Source of the DNA: Devosia sp. FKR38
GTDB taxonomy: Bacteria; Pseudomonadota; Alphaproteobacteria; Rhizobiales; Devosiaceae
Direction: 5' to 3'
Assembly: GCF_005222805.1 (NCBI RefSeq)
Contig: NZ_STGC01000002.1
Coordinates: forward strand, 199,836 to 263,835
Length of the DNA stretch: 64,000 nt
The notes beneath the pieces are model-generated. The model was not told the origin of the DNA, ran no database searches, and saw nothing but the letters and a program-made list of their open reading frames with translations. The first letter of the stretch is position 1; the number at the start of each line of letters is the position of its first letter. The translations under genes were made by a program, and so were the position numbers. Positions 43,643 through 52,302 of the stretch are shown one piece after another.

Positions 43643-45115
43643 TCAGAATGGGTAGGCCGCGGCCTGGTCCTTGACCGAGATCCACATCCACTGGGTGAAC
43701 TCCTCGATGTCGGCCGGGCCGCCGATACGGCTGCCATTGCCGGATTTGCCGCGGCCGCCAAAGGGCGCGAAGGGGCCGCCATTGACCGTCTGATCGTTGA
43801 TGTGGAGCTGGCCGACATTGAGCTGTTCGCCCAGCGCCATGGCGCGGCCGACATTGGCCGAGATCACGCCGGCGGCCAGGCCATAGTCCGACATATTGGC
43901 GATCTCGACGGCCTGCTCGTCAGTGGCAAAGCGCACAATGCAGGCCACGGGCCCGAAGATTTCTTCCTCGAAGGCGCGCATGCCGGGCTTGACGCCATCG
44001 AGCACGGTGGCGGCATAGAAGCGACCATCATGGGTGCCCCCGGCGAGGAGCCGGGCGCCCTTGGCCACGGCGTCATCGACAATGGCCTGGATCATGGCGA
44101 CCTGGCCGTCCGAGATGATCGGCCCCAGGGCAACCCGGCCGGAGGACGGATCGCCCGCCGGCAGGTGGCCGGCCTTGGTGACAAGCCGCTCGGTCAAAGC
44201 GTCGGCGATGCTGTCCTGCACCAGGATCAGCCCGGTCGCCATGCAGATCTGACCCTGGTGCAGGAAGGCGCCCCAGGCGGCGTTGGAGGAGGCAATGTCG
44301 AGATTGGCGTCGTCGAGCACGATCAGGGCATTCTTGCCGCCCAGTTCGAGCTGCACCTTCTTGAGGTGCTTGCCGCACAGTTCGCCCACCTTGGAGCCGC
44401 CGCGCGCCGAGCCGGTGAAGGACACCATGGCGATATTGGGATCGGTGCACAGCGCCTCGCCGGCATCGGCACCACCGGGCACGATCTGCAGCACGCCCTT
44501 GGGCAGGCCCGCTTCCTCAAAGATGCGGGCGATGATGATGCCGCCGCTGATGGCCGTGCGCGGATCGGGCTTGTGCACCACCGCATTGCCCAGCGCCAGC
44601 GCCGCGGCAATGGCGCGCACCGACAGCACCAGCGGGAAGTTGAACGGCGAAATGACGCCGACCACGCCATGGGGCACCCGACGGGCATAATTGGTGCGCT
44701 CGTCAAAGCCCGAGAGCACCAGGCCCATCGGCTGGGTCGCCAGATTGGCGGCGTGGCGGATGAACAGCGCGCCGTGCTCGATCTCGATGCTGGCCTTGGG
44801 GTGGATGGAGCCGCTTTCGCGCATGATCCAGCCGATCAGTTCCTCACCATTGGCCACCAGCAGGTCGGCGGCCTTGTTGAGAATGGCAGCACGCATGGTG
44901 GGCAGGGTCTTGGCCCAGGCCTTCTGCGCCTGGCGCGCTTCGGCGGCGGCACGGGCAATGTCGGCGGGGCCACCCAGGCCAACGCTGGCCAGCAGCGCAT
45001 CGGTGGCGGGGTCGCGCACCTCAATGGCGCCGGCGCCGGTCGCCTGCCAGTCGCTGAACAGCGCCTTGCCGGTCCATTTCTCGACTGCAATGAAATTGGG
45101 GCCCTGGATGTTCAT
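43643..45115 (-). CDS. Aryl-aldehyde (benzaldehyde/vanillin/coniferyl aldehyde-type) dehydrogenase
   Basis: 490 residues of the aldehyde dehydrogenase superfamily. GVVGVISPFNFPLVLSVRAIAAALALGNAVVHKPD binds the cofactor. FTGSARGG is the glycine turn, LELGGKN holds the general-base Glu, and HQGQICMATG holds the catalytic Cys. FEEEIFGPVACI and FGGRGKSGNGSR are also conserved. The pattern is closest to benzaldehyde/vanillin dehydrogenases. Its promoter region has a sigma-54 site and an enhancer candidate, so expression should depend on the divergent XylR-type activator. Confidence 0.9.
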   Translation of the reverse strand: MNIQGPNFIAVEKWTGKALFSDWQATGAGAIEVRDPATDALLASVGLGGPADIARAAAEARQAQKAWAKTLPTMRAAILNKAADLLVANGEELIGWIMRESGSIHPKASIEIEHGALFIRHAANLATQPMGLVLSGFDERTNYARRVPHGVVGVISPFNFPLVLSVRAIAAALALGNAVVHKPDPRTAISGGIIIARIFEEAGLPKGVLQIVPGGADAGEALCTDPNIAMVSFTGSARGGSKVGELCGKHLKKVQLELGGKNALIVLDDANLDIASSNAAWGAFLHQGQICMATGLILVQDSIADALTERLVTKAGHLPAGDPSSGRVALGPIISDGQVAMIQAIVDDAVAKGARLLAGGTHDGRFYAATVLDGVKPGMRAFEEEIFGPVACIVRFATDEQAVEIANMSDYGLAAGVISANVGRAMALGEQLNVGQLHINDQTVNGGPFAPFGGRGKSGNGSRIGGPADIEEFTQWMWISVKDQAAAYPF

Positions 45116-45337
45116 GTCGTGCTCCTCCTTGTGCCGCCATGCGGCCTGGTTTTTCGGGCCGGCTTGTGCCGGCTTGCCGCGTCAGGGAGGGGGCGTGCGG
45201 GGACACGGCCTGCCGCAGGGCAAGCCGATAGCGTTGGCGCGCCAGCAGTTTTCCGCCGTGCACACCTCCAGTCACCAGGACCAGATTGGTCGATGTCCTC
45301 CCACGCCCGCTTCCTCAAACGGGCTTGGAGCTATCAT

Positions 45338-45353
45338 TGCAAGGGCCATGCCA
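45338..45353 (-). promoter_or_regulatory. Sigma-54 (-24/-12) promoter of the aldehyde dehydrogenase operon
   Basis: On the minus strand TGGCATGGCCCTTGCA carries GG at -24 and GC at -12 with the required 10-nt separation, matching TGGCACG-N4-TTGCA at all but one base. Transcription would start near 45328, about 210 nt before the ATG at 45115. The 45116-45553 spacer holds this promoter, the enhancer candidate and no credible gene. Confidence 0.75.
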
Positions 45354-45488
45354 ACTGGCGCCGGGAGGCCCACGATGGACGCAATTGGGGGCAGTCCGGC
45401 GGCCAAAACCTTGCGTGCGAGCGGTTTAGCGCTGGGCGCCGCAGAATGGCCCGGCGCGCCCCAGCGGAGACAGTCAGATTGGACTTAC

Positions 45489-45527
45489 TGATTTGATGAA
45501 ACTGTGCTGAAGTGCTTGCTCAAATCA
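45489..45527. promoter_or_regulatory. Enhancer (UAS) candidate for the XylR/DmpR-type activator
   Basis: Perfect 8-bp arms TGATTTGA (45489-45496) and TCAAATCA (45520-45527) separated by 23 bp. It is about 140-175 bp upstream of the -24 element and 26 bp before the activator gene, a normal enhancer distance. TTGAT and TTGCTCAAAT segments inside resemble XylR/DmpR-type UAS half sites. Confidence 0.6.
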
Positions 45528-45553
45528 TGAATTCAATCTGGGAGGGGTGAATC

Positions 45554-47317
45554 ATGAAACGGGCCGATCGACTGATCTCGCTGGCCGAGGCGTCGCGCCA
45601 GGCGCAGGGCATTATCAGCCGCGGCGCCAGCAGCGAGCTGGAAACCGGCGCGTCGCCAACCTTTGAAGACCTTACCGAAATACTGCATTTCGCGCTGGGT
45701 GACGGGCGCATCTGGCTCAATGACCAGCGCGTGGTGCTGATGCAGTCCTCGGTGCTGGGCCGTATTCGCCAGGAGATCATCGACGCCTTTGGCACCGATA
45801 CCGCCCGCGCCATGTTCATGCGCATTGGCTATATGCAGGGCGTGCGCGATGCCGAGCTGATCCAGAAGCGCTGGCCGCAGGAAGATCTGACCCATGCGCT
45901 GGCGGCCGGGCCGCGCGTCCATACACTGGAAGGCTTCGTCAAGGTCACCACCAAGCATTTCGAGTTCGACAGCGACCGGGGCACCTATTTCGGCGAGTTC
46001 CTGTGGGACGATTCCTCCGAGGCTGCCGAGCATCTGGCGAGCTATGGCGTCTCCACCCAGCCGGTGTGCTGGCTGCAGACCGGCTATCCCTCCGGCTATA
46101 CCAGCAAGCTGTTTGGCAAGCCGGTGATCTTCCGCGAGGTGGAATGCGTGGGCATGGGCGCCAAGCGCTGCACCGTGATCGGCCAGAATGCCGAGGCCTG
46201 GGAAAAGGATGCGCCCGAGCGCGAATACTTCGGGCTCGGCTGGAAGAACCACCGCAGCTATTCGGTTCCGCGCCAGGCTCCGAAAGCCGACGACGGCGCA
46301 GTGCCCGCGGGCAATGCCAGCGATGTGGCGGTGGGCGTTTCGGCCAGCTTCATGCGCACGCGGCACCTGCTGGAAAAAGTGGCCGCCACCGATGCGACGG
46401 TGCTGTTTGTGGGCGAATCCGGCGTGGGCAAGGAGCTGTTCTCCCGGCAGCTGCATGAGTTGAGCGCGCGGGCTGATGGCCCGTTCATTGCCATCAACTG
46501 CGCCGCCATTCCCGACAATCTGGTGGAGTCCGAGCTCTTCGGCGTGGACAAGGGCGCCTATACTGGCGCCACCAGCTCGCGCGCCGGCTATTTCGAGCGC
46601 GCGTCGGGCGGCACGCTGTTTCTCGACGAGGTCGCCTCGCTCGCCTATTCGGCGCAGGGCAAGCTGCTGCGCGCCCTGCAGGAGCGGGAGATCGAACGCG
46701 TTGGCGGCAGCCACACCATTGCGGTCAATGTCCGGGTGGTGGCTGCCTCCAATGTCGATCTGGCGCAGGAGGTGGCGGCGGGGCGCTTCCGGCAGGATCT
46801 CTACTTCCGTCTGTGCGTCTTTCCGGTGGCCATTCCGCCGCTGCGCGAGCGGCGCGACGACATTCCGCTGCTGATGGCGCATTTCCTGCAGCTCTATGCG
46901 GCACGGCATGGCCGCAAGATCCGCGGCTTCACCCGCCGCGCCACCGAGGCCCTGCTCAAATATGACTATCCGGGCAATATCCGTGAGCTGCAGAACCTGA
47001 TCGAACGCGGCACGGTCTATGCGGACAATGACGGCCATATCGATGTCGTGCATCTGTTCAGCGGCTCGGAACTGCTGCCGCCCTTTTCGGTCCGGCTTTC
47101 CGAAGACGGTCGCATTGATCAACGCCCCTTTGCCGACGACGCCGGACAGAGCGCGCCGATCGGCTCGGGATCGTTCGAGGATATCGAGCGCGCCGCCTAT
47201 CTGGCGGCGCTGGACCGCCATGGCGGCAATGTCAGCCGCGCAGCCCGCGATCTCAAGCTGACGCGGGCCAGCCTCGACTATCGGCTGGGCAAGCTGGGCA
47301 TTCGCAAACGCCCTTAG
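45554..47317 (+). CDS. Sigma-54-dependent activator, XylR/DmpR type
   Basis: 587 residues. An N-terminal XylR_N-type effector domain (about 35-135; [27 protein letters not shown]) leads to a V4R domain (about 150-220; [30 protein letters not shown]). The AAA+ core has Walker A GESGVGKE, the sigma-54 contact loop as GAYTGA (Phe-to-Tyr form of GAFTGA), Walker B GGTLFLDE and the Arg finger in [10 protein letters not shown] Fis-type HTH ends it ([26 protein letters not shown]). The effector is probably an aromatic alcohol, aldehyde or phenol. It likely activates the divergent aldehyde dehydrogenase operon. Confidence 0.92.
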   Translation: MKRADRLISLAEASRQAQGIISRGASSELETGASPTFEDLTEILHFALGDGRIWLNDQRVVLMQSSVLGRIRQEIIDAFGTDTARAMFMRIGYMQGVRDAELIQKRWPQEDLTHALAAGPRVHTLEGFVKVTTKHFEFDSDRGTYFGEFLWDDSSEAAEHLASYGVSTQPVCWLQTGYPSGYTSKLFGKPVIFREVECVGMGAKRCTVIGQNAEAWEKDAPEREYFGLGWKNHRSYSVPRQAPKADDGAVPAGNASDVAVGVSASFMRTRHLLEKVAATDATVLFVGESGVGKELFSRQLHELSARADGPFIAINCAAIPDNLVESELFGVDKGAYTGATSSRAGYFERASGGTLFLDEVASLAYSAQGKLLRALQEREIERVGGSHTIAVNVRVVAASNVDLAQEVAAGRFRQDLYFRLCVFPVAIPPLRERRDDIPLLMAHFLQLYAARHGRKIRGFTRRATEALLKYDYPGNIRELQNLIERGTVYADNDGHIDVVHLFSGSELLPPFSVRLSEDGRIDQRPFADDAGQSAPIGSGSFEDIERAAYLAALDRHGGNVSRAARDLKLTRASLDYRLGKLGIRKRP

Positions 47318-47340
47318 CGAGAGCCGGCCACAAAAAAGCA

Positions 47341-47362
47341 ACGGGCGCCTCGCGGCGCCCGT
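47341..47362. terminator. Bidirectional rho-independent terminator
   Basis: ACGGGCGCC (47341-47349) and GGCGCCCGT (47354-47362) form a perfect 9-bp stem around TCGC. The plus strand continues CTTATT; the minus strand continues into a run of six T after GC. It serves the activator gene and the convergent TRAP gene. Confidence 0.85.
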
Positions 47363-47386
47363 CTTATTCTGCGATGGCTTGCCGGC

Positions 47387-48409
47387 CTATTTGGCTTCAG
47401 CCGCGATGGCGGCGCGTGCCGCTGCCAGAAGTGCGGCACCGTCACTGCCGGCCGCGTTCATGTCGGCGACCCATTTGTCGATGGTGGGCTGTGCGGCAGC
47501 CTGCCAACGGGCCGTCTCGGCATCATCGAGCGTGATGATGGTGTTGCCGCGATCCTGCGCGATCTTGAGACCGACGGCATCGCCCTCATCCATCACCCGA
47601 CCGAACTGACGCGAGGTCTCCAGACCGGAGTTGTCGTCGATAACCTTCTTGAGATCGTCCGGCAGCCGGTTGTAGCTGTCCATGTTCATCACAAAGCCGA
47701 AGGTCTGGGTATAGAGGCCATACTGGCCCGAGAACCCGGTGTGGTTGGTCACCAGTTCGGAGATCTTGAGCGAGGGCGTCACTTCCCAGGGGACGGTGGT
47801 GCCTTCGATCACGCCCTTGGACAGGGCCTCGGTGGTCTGGGGCACCGGCATGCCGACGGGCTCGGCGCCCAGTTCGGCCAGCATGCCCGAGATGATGCGC
47901 GAACCGCCCCGGATCTTCATGCCCTTGAGGTCTTCGAGCGTGTTGACCGGGCGCTTGGTGTGGAACAGGCCAGGACCATGGGTGTGCAGGGCGATGACCT
48001 TGACGCCCTCGAACTCCTCGGCCGAATTGGCCATCACATAGCTGTAGAAGGCCGCAGAGCCCTCTTCGCCATTGTGGATCATGAAGGGCAGCTCGAACAC
48101 TTCGGACTTGGGGAACCGGCCGGGCGTATAGCCGAGCACGGTCCAGATGACGTCGACGACGCCGTCCTTGGCCTGGTCATAGAGCTCCGGCGGCGCACCA
48201 CCGAGCTGCATGGCCGGATAGAGCTCGACCTTGATCCGGCCGCCCGATTCCTCGGCCACCTTGGCCGCCCATGGCTCGATGGCCTTGGCCGGAATGGTGG
48301 CCTGCGCCGGCAGCATCTGATGCAGGCGCAGCGTGACATCCTGTGCGACCGCCGAAGCGGTCATGGCCAGCCCGACGAGCCCTGCCAGCACAATAGACCT
48401 TTTCTTCAT
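47387..48409 (-). CDS. TRAP transporter substrate-binding protein, DctP family
   Basis: 340 residues. Signal peptide SIVLAGLVGLAMTASAVAQ, then VTLRLHQMLPAQATIPAKAIEPWAAKVAEESGGRIKVELYPAMQLGGAPPELYDQAKDGVVDV. The substrate-carboxylate Arg is in MKIRGGSRIISGMLAELGAEPVGMP. The ATG at 48409 has GGAGGAG upstream; a much longer frame is spurious. It is last in the order dctQ-dctM-dctP. DctP proteins bind organic, often aromatic, acids. Confidence 0.92.
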   Translation of the reverse strand: MKKRSIVLAGLVGLAMTASAVAQDVTLRLHQMLPAQATIPAKAIEPWAAKVAEESGGRIKVELYPAMQLGGAPPELYDQAKDGVVDVIWTVLGYTPGRFPKSEVFELPFMIHNGEEGSAAFYSYVMANSAEEFEGVKVIALHTHGPGLFHTKRPVNTLEDLKGMKIRGGSRIISGMLAELGAEPVGMPVPQTTEALSKGVIEGTTVPWEVTPSLKISELVTNHTGFSGQYGLYTQTFGFVMNMDSYNRLPDDLKKVIDDNSGLETSRQFGRVMDEGDAVGLKIAQDRGNTIITLDDAETARWQAAAQPTIDKWVADMNAAGSDGAALLAAARAAIAAEAK

Positions 48410-48495
48410 AGTCTCCTCCCAGTTTTGGGCCAATGGCCCGTTCCCAAATCGTCCGGCCCTACCTCCCCGTAGCGCCGGACGCTTGCCGATGGCGC

Positions 48496-49818
48496 CTAGA
48501 ACAGCGCCCAGACGAGCCACAGCGTGATCGGCGGAAATGCCGCCAGCAGGGCTGTCCGAATGATGTCGCTGGCCACGAAGGGCAGCACACCGCGATAGGT
48601 CTCGGTGATGCGCGTGCCCGGCGACATCGAATTGATGATGAACAGGTTCATCCCGACTGGTGGCGTGATCAGGCCCACCTCCACGGCAATCAGGACCAGA
48701 ACGCCGAACCAGATGCCGAACTCGTCCGGCGTGAGGCCGAAATCGAGCGCGGACATGATCGGATAGATGATCGGCACGGTCAGCAGGATCATGGACAGGG
48801 AGTCCATGACACAGCCCATGACCAGATAGAGCAGCAGCACGATGGTCAGCACCAGCCAGGGGTTGAAGCCCTGTGACGAGACCCAGGCGGCGGCTTCCTG
48901 CGGCAGATGCGACAGCGCGAGGAAACTGTTGAGCGACATGGCACCCAGCACGATCATGAAGATCATCGCGGTGGAGGACGCCGTTGAAACCATGGCCTCG
49001 ACGATCTTGGGCCAGGTCAGCTGGCGCGACAGCAGCGCCATGATCCCCGTGCCGGCCGCGCCGATGGCCGCCGCTTCGGTGGGGGTGAAGAGCCCGCCAT
49101 AGATGCCACCGATGACCAGCAGGAAGATGGCCAGCACCGGCCAGATCTCCGCCAGATTGCGCAGCCGCTCGGCATAGGGCACCCGCTCGCGCAAGCCGCC
49201 GCCTTCGGGCCAGACGCGGACATAGATGGCAATGACAATGATATAGCCAATGACCGCCAGGATGCCGGGGATGAAGGCGGCAATGAAGAGTTTGGCGATG
49301 TTCTGCTCGGCCAGCACCGCATAGATGACCAGGATGATCGAGGGCGGAATGAGAATGCCCAGCGTGCCGCCGGCAGCCACGCTCGCGGTCGCCAGGGCGT
49401 CCGAATAGCCATATTTCTTGAGCTCGGGCAGCGATACCTGACCCATGGTGGCCGCAGTGGCCAGCGACGAGCCACAGATGGCGCCAAAGCCGGCGCTGGC
49501 GCCGATGGCCGCCATGGCCACGCCGCCCTTGCGATGGCCCAGCCAGCTGGCGGCGGCCTTGAACAGCCCCGACGACAGGCCACCAAGGCTGGCGAACTGG
49601 CCCATCAGCAGAAACAGCGGCACGACCGAGAGCGAATAGGAGGCAAAGGTGGAATAGGTGACGTTCTTGTACTGGGCAATAACGGGATTGATGGTGCCGG
49701 TGACCAGCCAGGACCCGATGATGCCGACCACGAGCATGGCCAGCCCGATGGGCACACGGAAGGCGATCAGCCCCAGCACGACGGGAAACGACAAAATACC
49801 GAGAAGGACTGGGGTCAC
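48496..49818 (-). CDS. TRAP transporter large permease, DctM family
   Basis: 440 residues, about 12 membrane segments. LGLIAFRVPIGLAMLVVGIIGS is the usual start; GFGAICGSSLATAATMGQVSLPEL and LGILIPPSIILVIYAVLAEQNIAKLF are the conserved substrate-path segments, with GLITPPVGMNLFIIN near the C-terminus. It overlaps the DctQ gene by 4 bp. It couples acid import to the sodium gradient. An 86-bp spacer with small inverted repeats precedes dctP. Confidence 0.93.
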   Translation of the reverse strand: MTPVLLGILSFPVVLGLIAFRVPIGLAMLVVGIIGSWLVTGTINPVIAQYKNVTYSTFASYSLSVVPLFLLMGQFASLGGLSSGLFKAAASWLGHRKGGVAMAAIGASAGFGAICGSSLATAATMGQVSLPELKKYGYSDALATASVAAGGTLGILIPPSIILVIYAVLAEQNIAKLFIAAFIPGILAVIGYIIVIAIYVRVWPEGGGLRERVPYAERLRNLAEIWPVLAIFLLVIGGIYGGLFTPTEAAAIGAAGTGIMALLSRQLTWPKIVEAMVSTASSTAMIFMIVLGAMSLNSFLALSHLPQEAAAWVSSQGFNPWLVLTIVLLLYLVMGCVMDSLSMILLTVPIIYPIMSALDFGLTPDEFGIWFGVLVLIAVEVGLITPPVGMNLFIINSMSPGTRITETYRGVLPFVASDIIRTALLAAFPPITLWLVWALF

Positions 49819-50381
49819 AGGTCTGCTCCTGCACGCCGGGGTTCGTCGCGGCCGGCCAGCGCGTCGGTCAGGGAGCGGCCCAGCACATAGATCGAGACCA
49901 GCACGAAGGCCACCGCCCCAACCAGGCCCAGGGCATAACCCCAGCCCAGCGGGAAGCCGAGCAGCAGGGTTGTCTCGCCGTAGCGCAGCTTGTCGAGCGT
50001 GCCATCATAAAGACGCCAGGCCAGAAAGGCGCTGACCAGCAGCATCATCAGGTCGGTGAGCACCAGCAGCCAGCGGTTGAAGGCCTTTGGGAGACTGTCC
50101 GTGAACAGGGTGACCATGGCATGGCCACGCTCGAGATGCACCCAGGGCAAAAAGGCAAAGACGGCAAAGCCCATGCCGATCGAGACGATTTCATAGTCGC
50201 CCAGGATGGGCTTGAGCCCGATAAAGATCAGGGCGCGGCCGACCACGCTGGCGACAACCAGAACAACCATGGCGACCAGCGCCAGCCCACCGGCAACGGC
50301 CATGGCTTTCGCCATTCCGGTGGCCAGGCGGCCGAGTACAGACGTGTCCTCGAACAAAGCCAATCCTCCCTGCCCCGCCAA
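49815..50381 (-). CDS. TRAP transporter small permease, DctQ family
   Basis: 188 residues with four membrane segments. The family pattern is seen in GLKPILGDYEIVSIGMGFAVFAFLPWVHLERGHAMVTLFTDSLP, then YGETTLLLGFPLGWGYALGLVGAVAFVLVSIYVLGRSL. It is first in the TRAP operon and divergent from a MarR gene with palindromes between them, so the transporter is probably under the same control as the ferulate genes. Confidence 0.92.
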   Translation of the reverse strand: MAGQGGLALFEDTSVLGRLATGMAKAMAVAGGLALVAMVVLVVASVVGRALIFIGLKPILGDYEIVSIGMGFAVFAFLPWVHLERGHAMVTLFTDSLPKAFNRWLLVLTDLMMLLVSAFLAWRLYDGTLDKLRYGETTLLLGFPLGWGYALGLVGAVAFVLVSIYVLGRSLTDALAGRDEPRRAGADL

Positions 50382-50464
50382 CGATTTTTCGTCTGGAGAG
50401 GCCCTCTTGGTCTGATATAGACGCCGTCAGGCCCGGAATGTAAAATGATAAGTCATGGCCAATC

Positions 50465-50482
50465 GATAACCCCTGAGTTATC
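50465..50482. promoter_or_regulatory. Palindromic operator candidate between dctQ and marR-type genes
   Basis: GATAAC (50465-50470) and GTTATC (50477-50482), perfect arms with a 6-nt spacer. A related imperfect repeat GATAAC-CTG-GTTGTC lies at 50529-50543. Both sit in the 251-bp divergent spacer. Confidence 0.5.
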
Positions 50483-50632
50483 ATATACCAGCCATTCTGC
50501 AGGATTAGACGCCTTCACCCCCAGGCGAGATAACCTGGTTGTCATGCGAGCCCTTAAGTCCACATAGACCTATTGGCGGTCAATGCTATGGAATATAACA
50601 ATGTTTGCCAACCACGGAAAACCGAAAATCCC

Positions 50633-51085
50633 ATGGGCGAAGACCTGATCAATGAGAGCGATGCGCTGCGAACGGAATCCACCACGGGAATTCTGGGTTA
50701 CCGGCTGCGCCGGGCGCAGCTGAGTGTGTTCCAGCGCTTCCTGCAGGTGTTTGAGGAAATGCGGCTGCGCCCGGCCGAATACTCCGTGCTGCTGCTGATC
50801 GATGACAATCCGGGCCGCAAGCAGACCGAGATCGCCGATGCCCTGGGCATCAAGCGGGCCAATTTTGTAACCCTGGTCCATGCCCTGCAGGCGCGGGGCT
50901 TCCTGGAACGCCGCGCCGCCGCCGGGGACCGCCGAGCCAATGCCCTGCACCTGACTGTCGAAGGCGTGCAGTTTCTCGCCGCCGCCCGGGCCCGTCATGA
51001 GGATATGGAACAGCAGTTGCTGAGCCAATTGGGCGGCGAGGCCAGCCGCAGCCAGTTGCTGGCGCTGCTGGACCGGCTGGGCTGA
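50633..51085 (+). CDS. MarR-family transcriptional regulator (HcaR-like by context)
   Basis: 150 residues. RRAQLSVFQRFLQVFEEMRLRPAEYSVLLLIDDNPGRKQTEIADALGIKRANFVTLVHALQARGFLERRAAAGDRRANALHLTVEG is the MarR winged helix, with the wing Asp-Arg-Arg. In-frame ATG 50588 and TTG 50573 are alternatives. It is convergent (3 bp) with the hydroxycinnamate operon and divergent from the TRAP genes. MarR proteins such as HcaR, CouR and FerR repress CoA-dependent hydroxycinnamate pathways and respond to the acyl-CoA, a fitting role here (inference). Confidence 0.87.
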   Translation: MGEDLINESDALRTESTTGILGYRLRRAQLSVFQRFLQVFEEMRLRPAEYSVLLLIDDNPGRKQTEIADALGIKRANFVTLVHALQARGFLERRAAAGDRRANALHLTVEGVQFLAAARARHEDMEQQLLSQLGGEASRSQLLALLDRLG

Positions 51086-51088
51086 TCG

Positions 51089-51853
51089 CTAGCGGAACAC
51101 GGGCGGGCGCTTCTCGAGAAACGCCCGCAAGCCTTCTTCGGCGTCGGGTCCGGTCTGGCTCAGCGCGGCGGCCAGGCTTTCGGCATAGAGCCCGGCCTCG
51201 GGCGGCATGCTGCCGATCTGGGCGATGGCCTGGATGATGAAGCCATTGATGGTGGGGGAATTGCTGGCGATGCGTTCGGCCAGTTCCATGGCCTTGGCCA
51301 GGGCCTGGCCCTCGGGCACCAGATGGTGCGCCAACCCGAGCCGCTCGCCCTCGGTGCCCGAATAGACCCGACCGGTCAGCATCATTTCGGTCAACCGGTC
51401 CGGGCCGATCAGCCGGGAGATGCGCACCGAGCCGCCACCGCCGACAAAAATGCCGCGCAGGCCCTCGGGCATCTGGAAGCGCACGGTTTCTTCGGCCACC
51501 CGGACATGGCAGGCCGCGCCGAATTCGAGCCCGCCGCCCATCACCGCGCCCGTCATGGCGGCAACCACCGGAATGGGTGAATTGGCAATCTGCGCCATGA
51601 CGCGATGCCAGTTGCGCGAATGGGCCATCACCTCGAGCGGCTGGCGGCTGACATGTTGCGACAGGTCCAGCCCGGACGAAAAATGCCCGCCAGCGCCGGA
51701 AATGACGATGGCGCGCGTGCCTGCGGGCACGGCGGAGAAAAAGCCATCGAGCGCCGCGACCAGGCCGTCATTGAGGGCATTGCGCTTTTCGGGGCGGTTG
51801 AGCGTGAGATGGGCAATGGCGCCCGTGTGCTCGATGATCAGTTCGTCAGCCAT
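51089..51853 (-). CDS. Enoyl-CoA hydratase/isomerase (crotonase), probable hydroxycinnamoyl-CoA hydratase
   Basis: 254 residues. LNRPEKRNALNDGLVAAL, ISGAGGHFSSGLDLSQH (oxyanion hole), MGGGLEFGAACHVRVAEE with the first catalytic Glu, and QMPEGLRGIFVGGGG with the second. In the operon it would hydrate feruloyl-CoA to the 3-hydroxypropionyl-CoA. The absence of a separate vanillin-forming step suggests it need not have lyase activity. Start 51853 is preferred for AAAGGA 8 nt upstream; 51880 would overlap the thioesterase gene by ATGA. It is last in the operon. Confidence 0.87.
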   Translation of the reverse strand: MADELIIEHTGAIAHLTLNRPEKRNALNDGLVAALDGFFSAVPAGTRAIVISGAGGHFSSGLDLSQHVSRQPLEVMAHSRNWHRVMAQIANSPIPVVAAMTGAVMGGGLEFGAACHVRVAEETVRFQMPEGLRGIFVGGGGSVRISRLIGPDRLTEMMLTGRVYSGTEGERLGLAHHLVPEGQALAKAMELAERIASNSPTINGFIIQAIAQIGSMPPEAGLYAESLAAALSQTGPDAEEGLRAFLEKRPPVFR

Positions 51854-51876
51854 GGCCTGTCCTTTTGCGCGTGCGC

Positions 51877-52293
51877 TCATGCGGCACCCAAGAGTTTGCG
51901 TACCGCGTCGGGCAAGGGGGCGGAGCGAATGCTGCCGTCCTCGCCCGCCACCACCCAGACGCGCTTTTCATGCGCCTCGATGGCCAATTGGCCGTCGCGA
52001 AGCAAGCGATGTTTGACCCCGAAGCTGGATCGGCCCAGTTCGGTGATCTCGGAGTTGATCTCCACCACATCGCCAAAGCGCGAGGGCACCAGAAAGCGCG
52101 CGCCGGTATCGACCATGGGGATGCCGGCGATGCCGTAATGCGCCAGCCAGTTGCGCTTGTGCATAGCAAAGGCCGCCGAGAGCAGGGCGGCGGTGGCATT
52201 GTCGAAGAAGCGGAAATAATTGGGGTAATAGACGATGCCGGCCGGATCGCAGTCGCCGAACTGGATCTCGACCCGCGTGCTGTTGCTGAACAT
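51877..52293 (-). CDS. Acyl-CoA thioesterase, 4-hydroxybenzoyl-CoA type
   Basis: 138 residues, hot-dog fold. VEIQFGDCDPAGIVYYPNYFRFFDNA carries the catalytic Asp in the FGDCDPAGIVxYP motif characteristic of the Pseudomonas 4-hydroxybenzoyl-CoA thioesterase group. VDTGARFLVPSRFGDVVEINSEI is also typical. In this operon it would release vanillate or 4-hydroxybenzoate from the aroyl-CoA left by the thiolase. It lies 9 bp after the SDR gene. Confidence 0.88.
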   Translation of the reverse strand: MFSNSTRVEIQFGDCDPAGIVYYPNYFRFFDNATAALLSAAFAMHKRNWLAHYGIAGIPMVDTGARFLVPSRFGDVVEINSEITELGRSSFGVKHRLLRDGQLAIEAHEKRVWVVAGEDGSIRSAPLPDAVRKLLGAA

Positions 52294-52302
52294 GGCCGCC
52301 TC

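Noticed and set aside
45425-45440. GGTTTAGCGC as a third GCTAAA/TTTAGC operator
   Set aside because: Only one half-site is present and the flanking bases show no symmetry.
47387-49834. 815-residue frame ending as DctP
   Set aside because: Residues before MKKRSIVLAG are an out-of-frame reading of dctM; the signal peptide and ribosome site fix the start at 48409.
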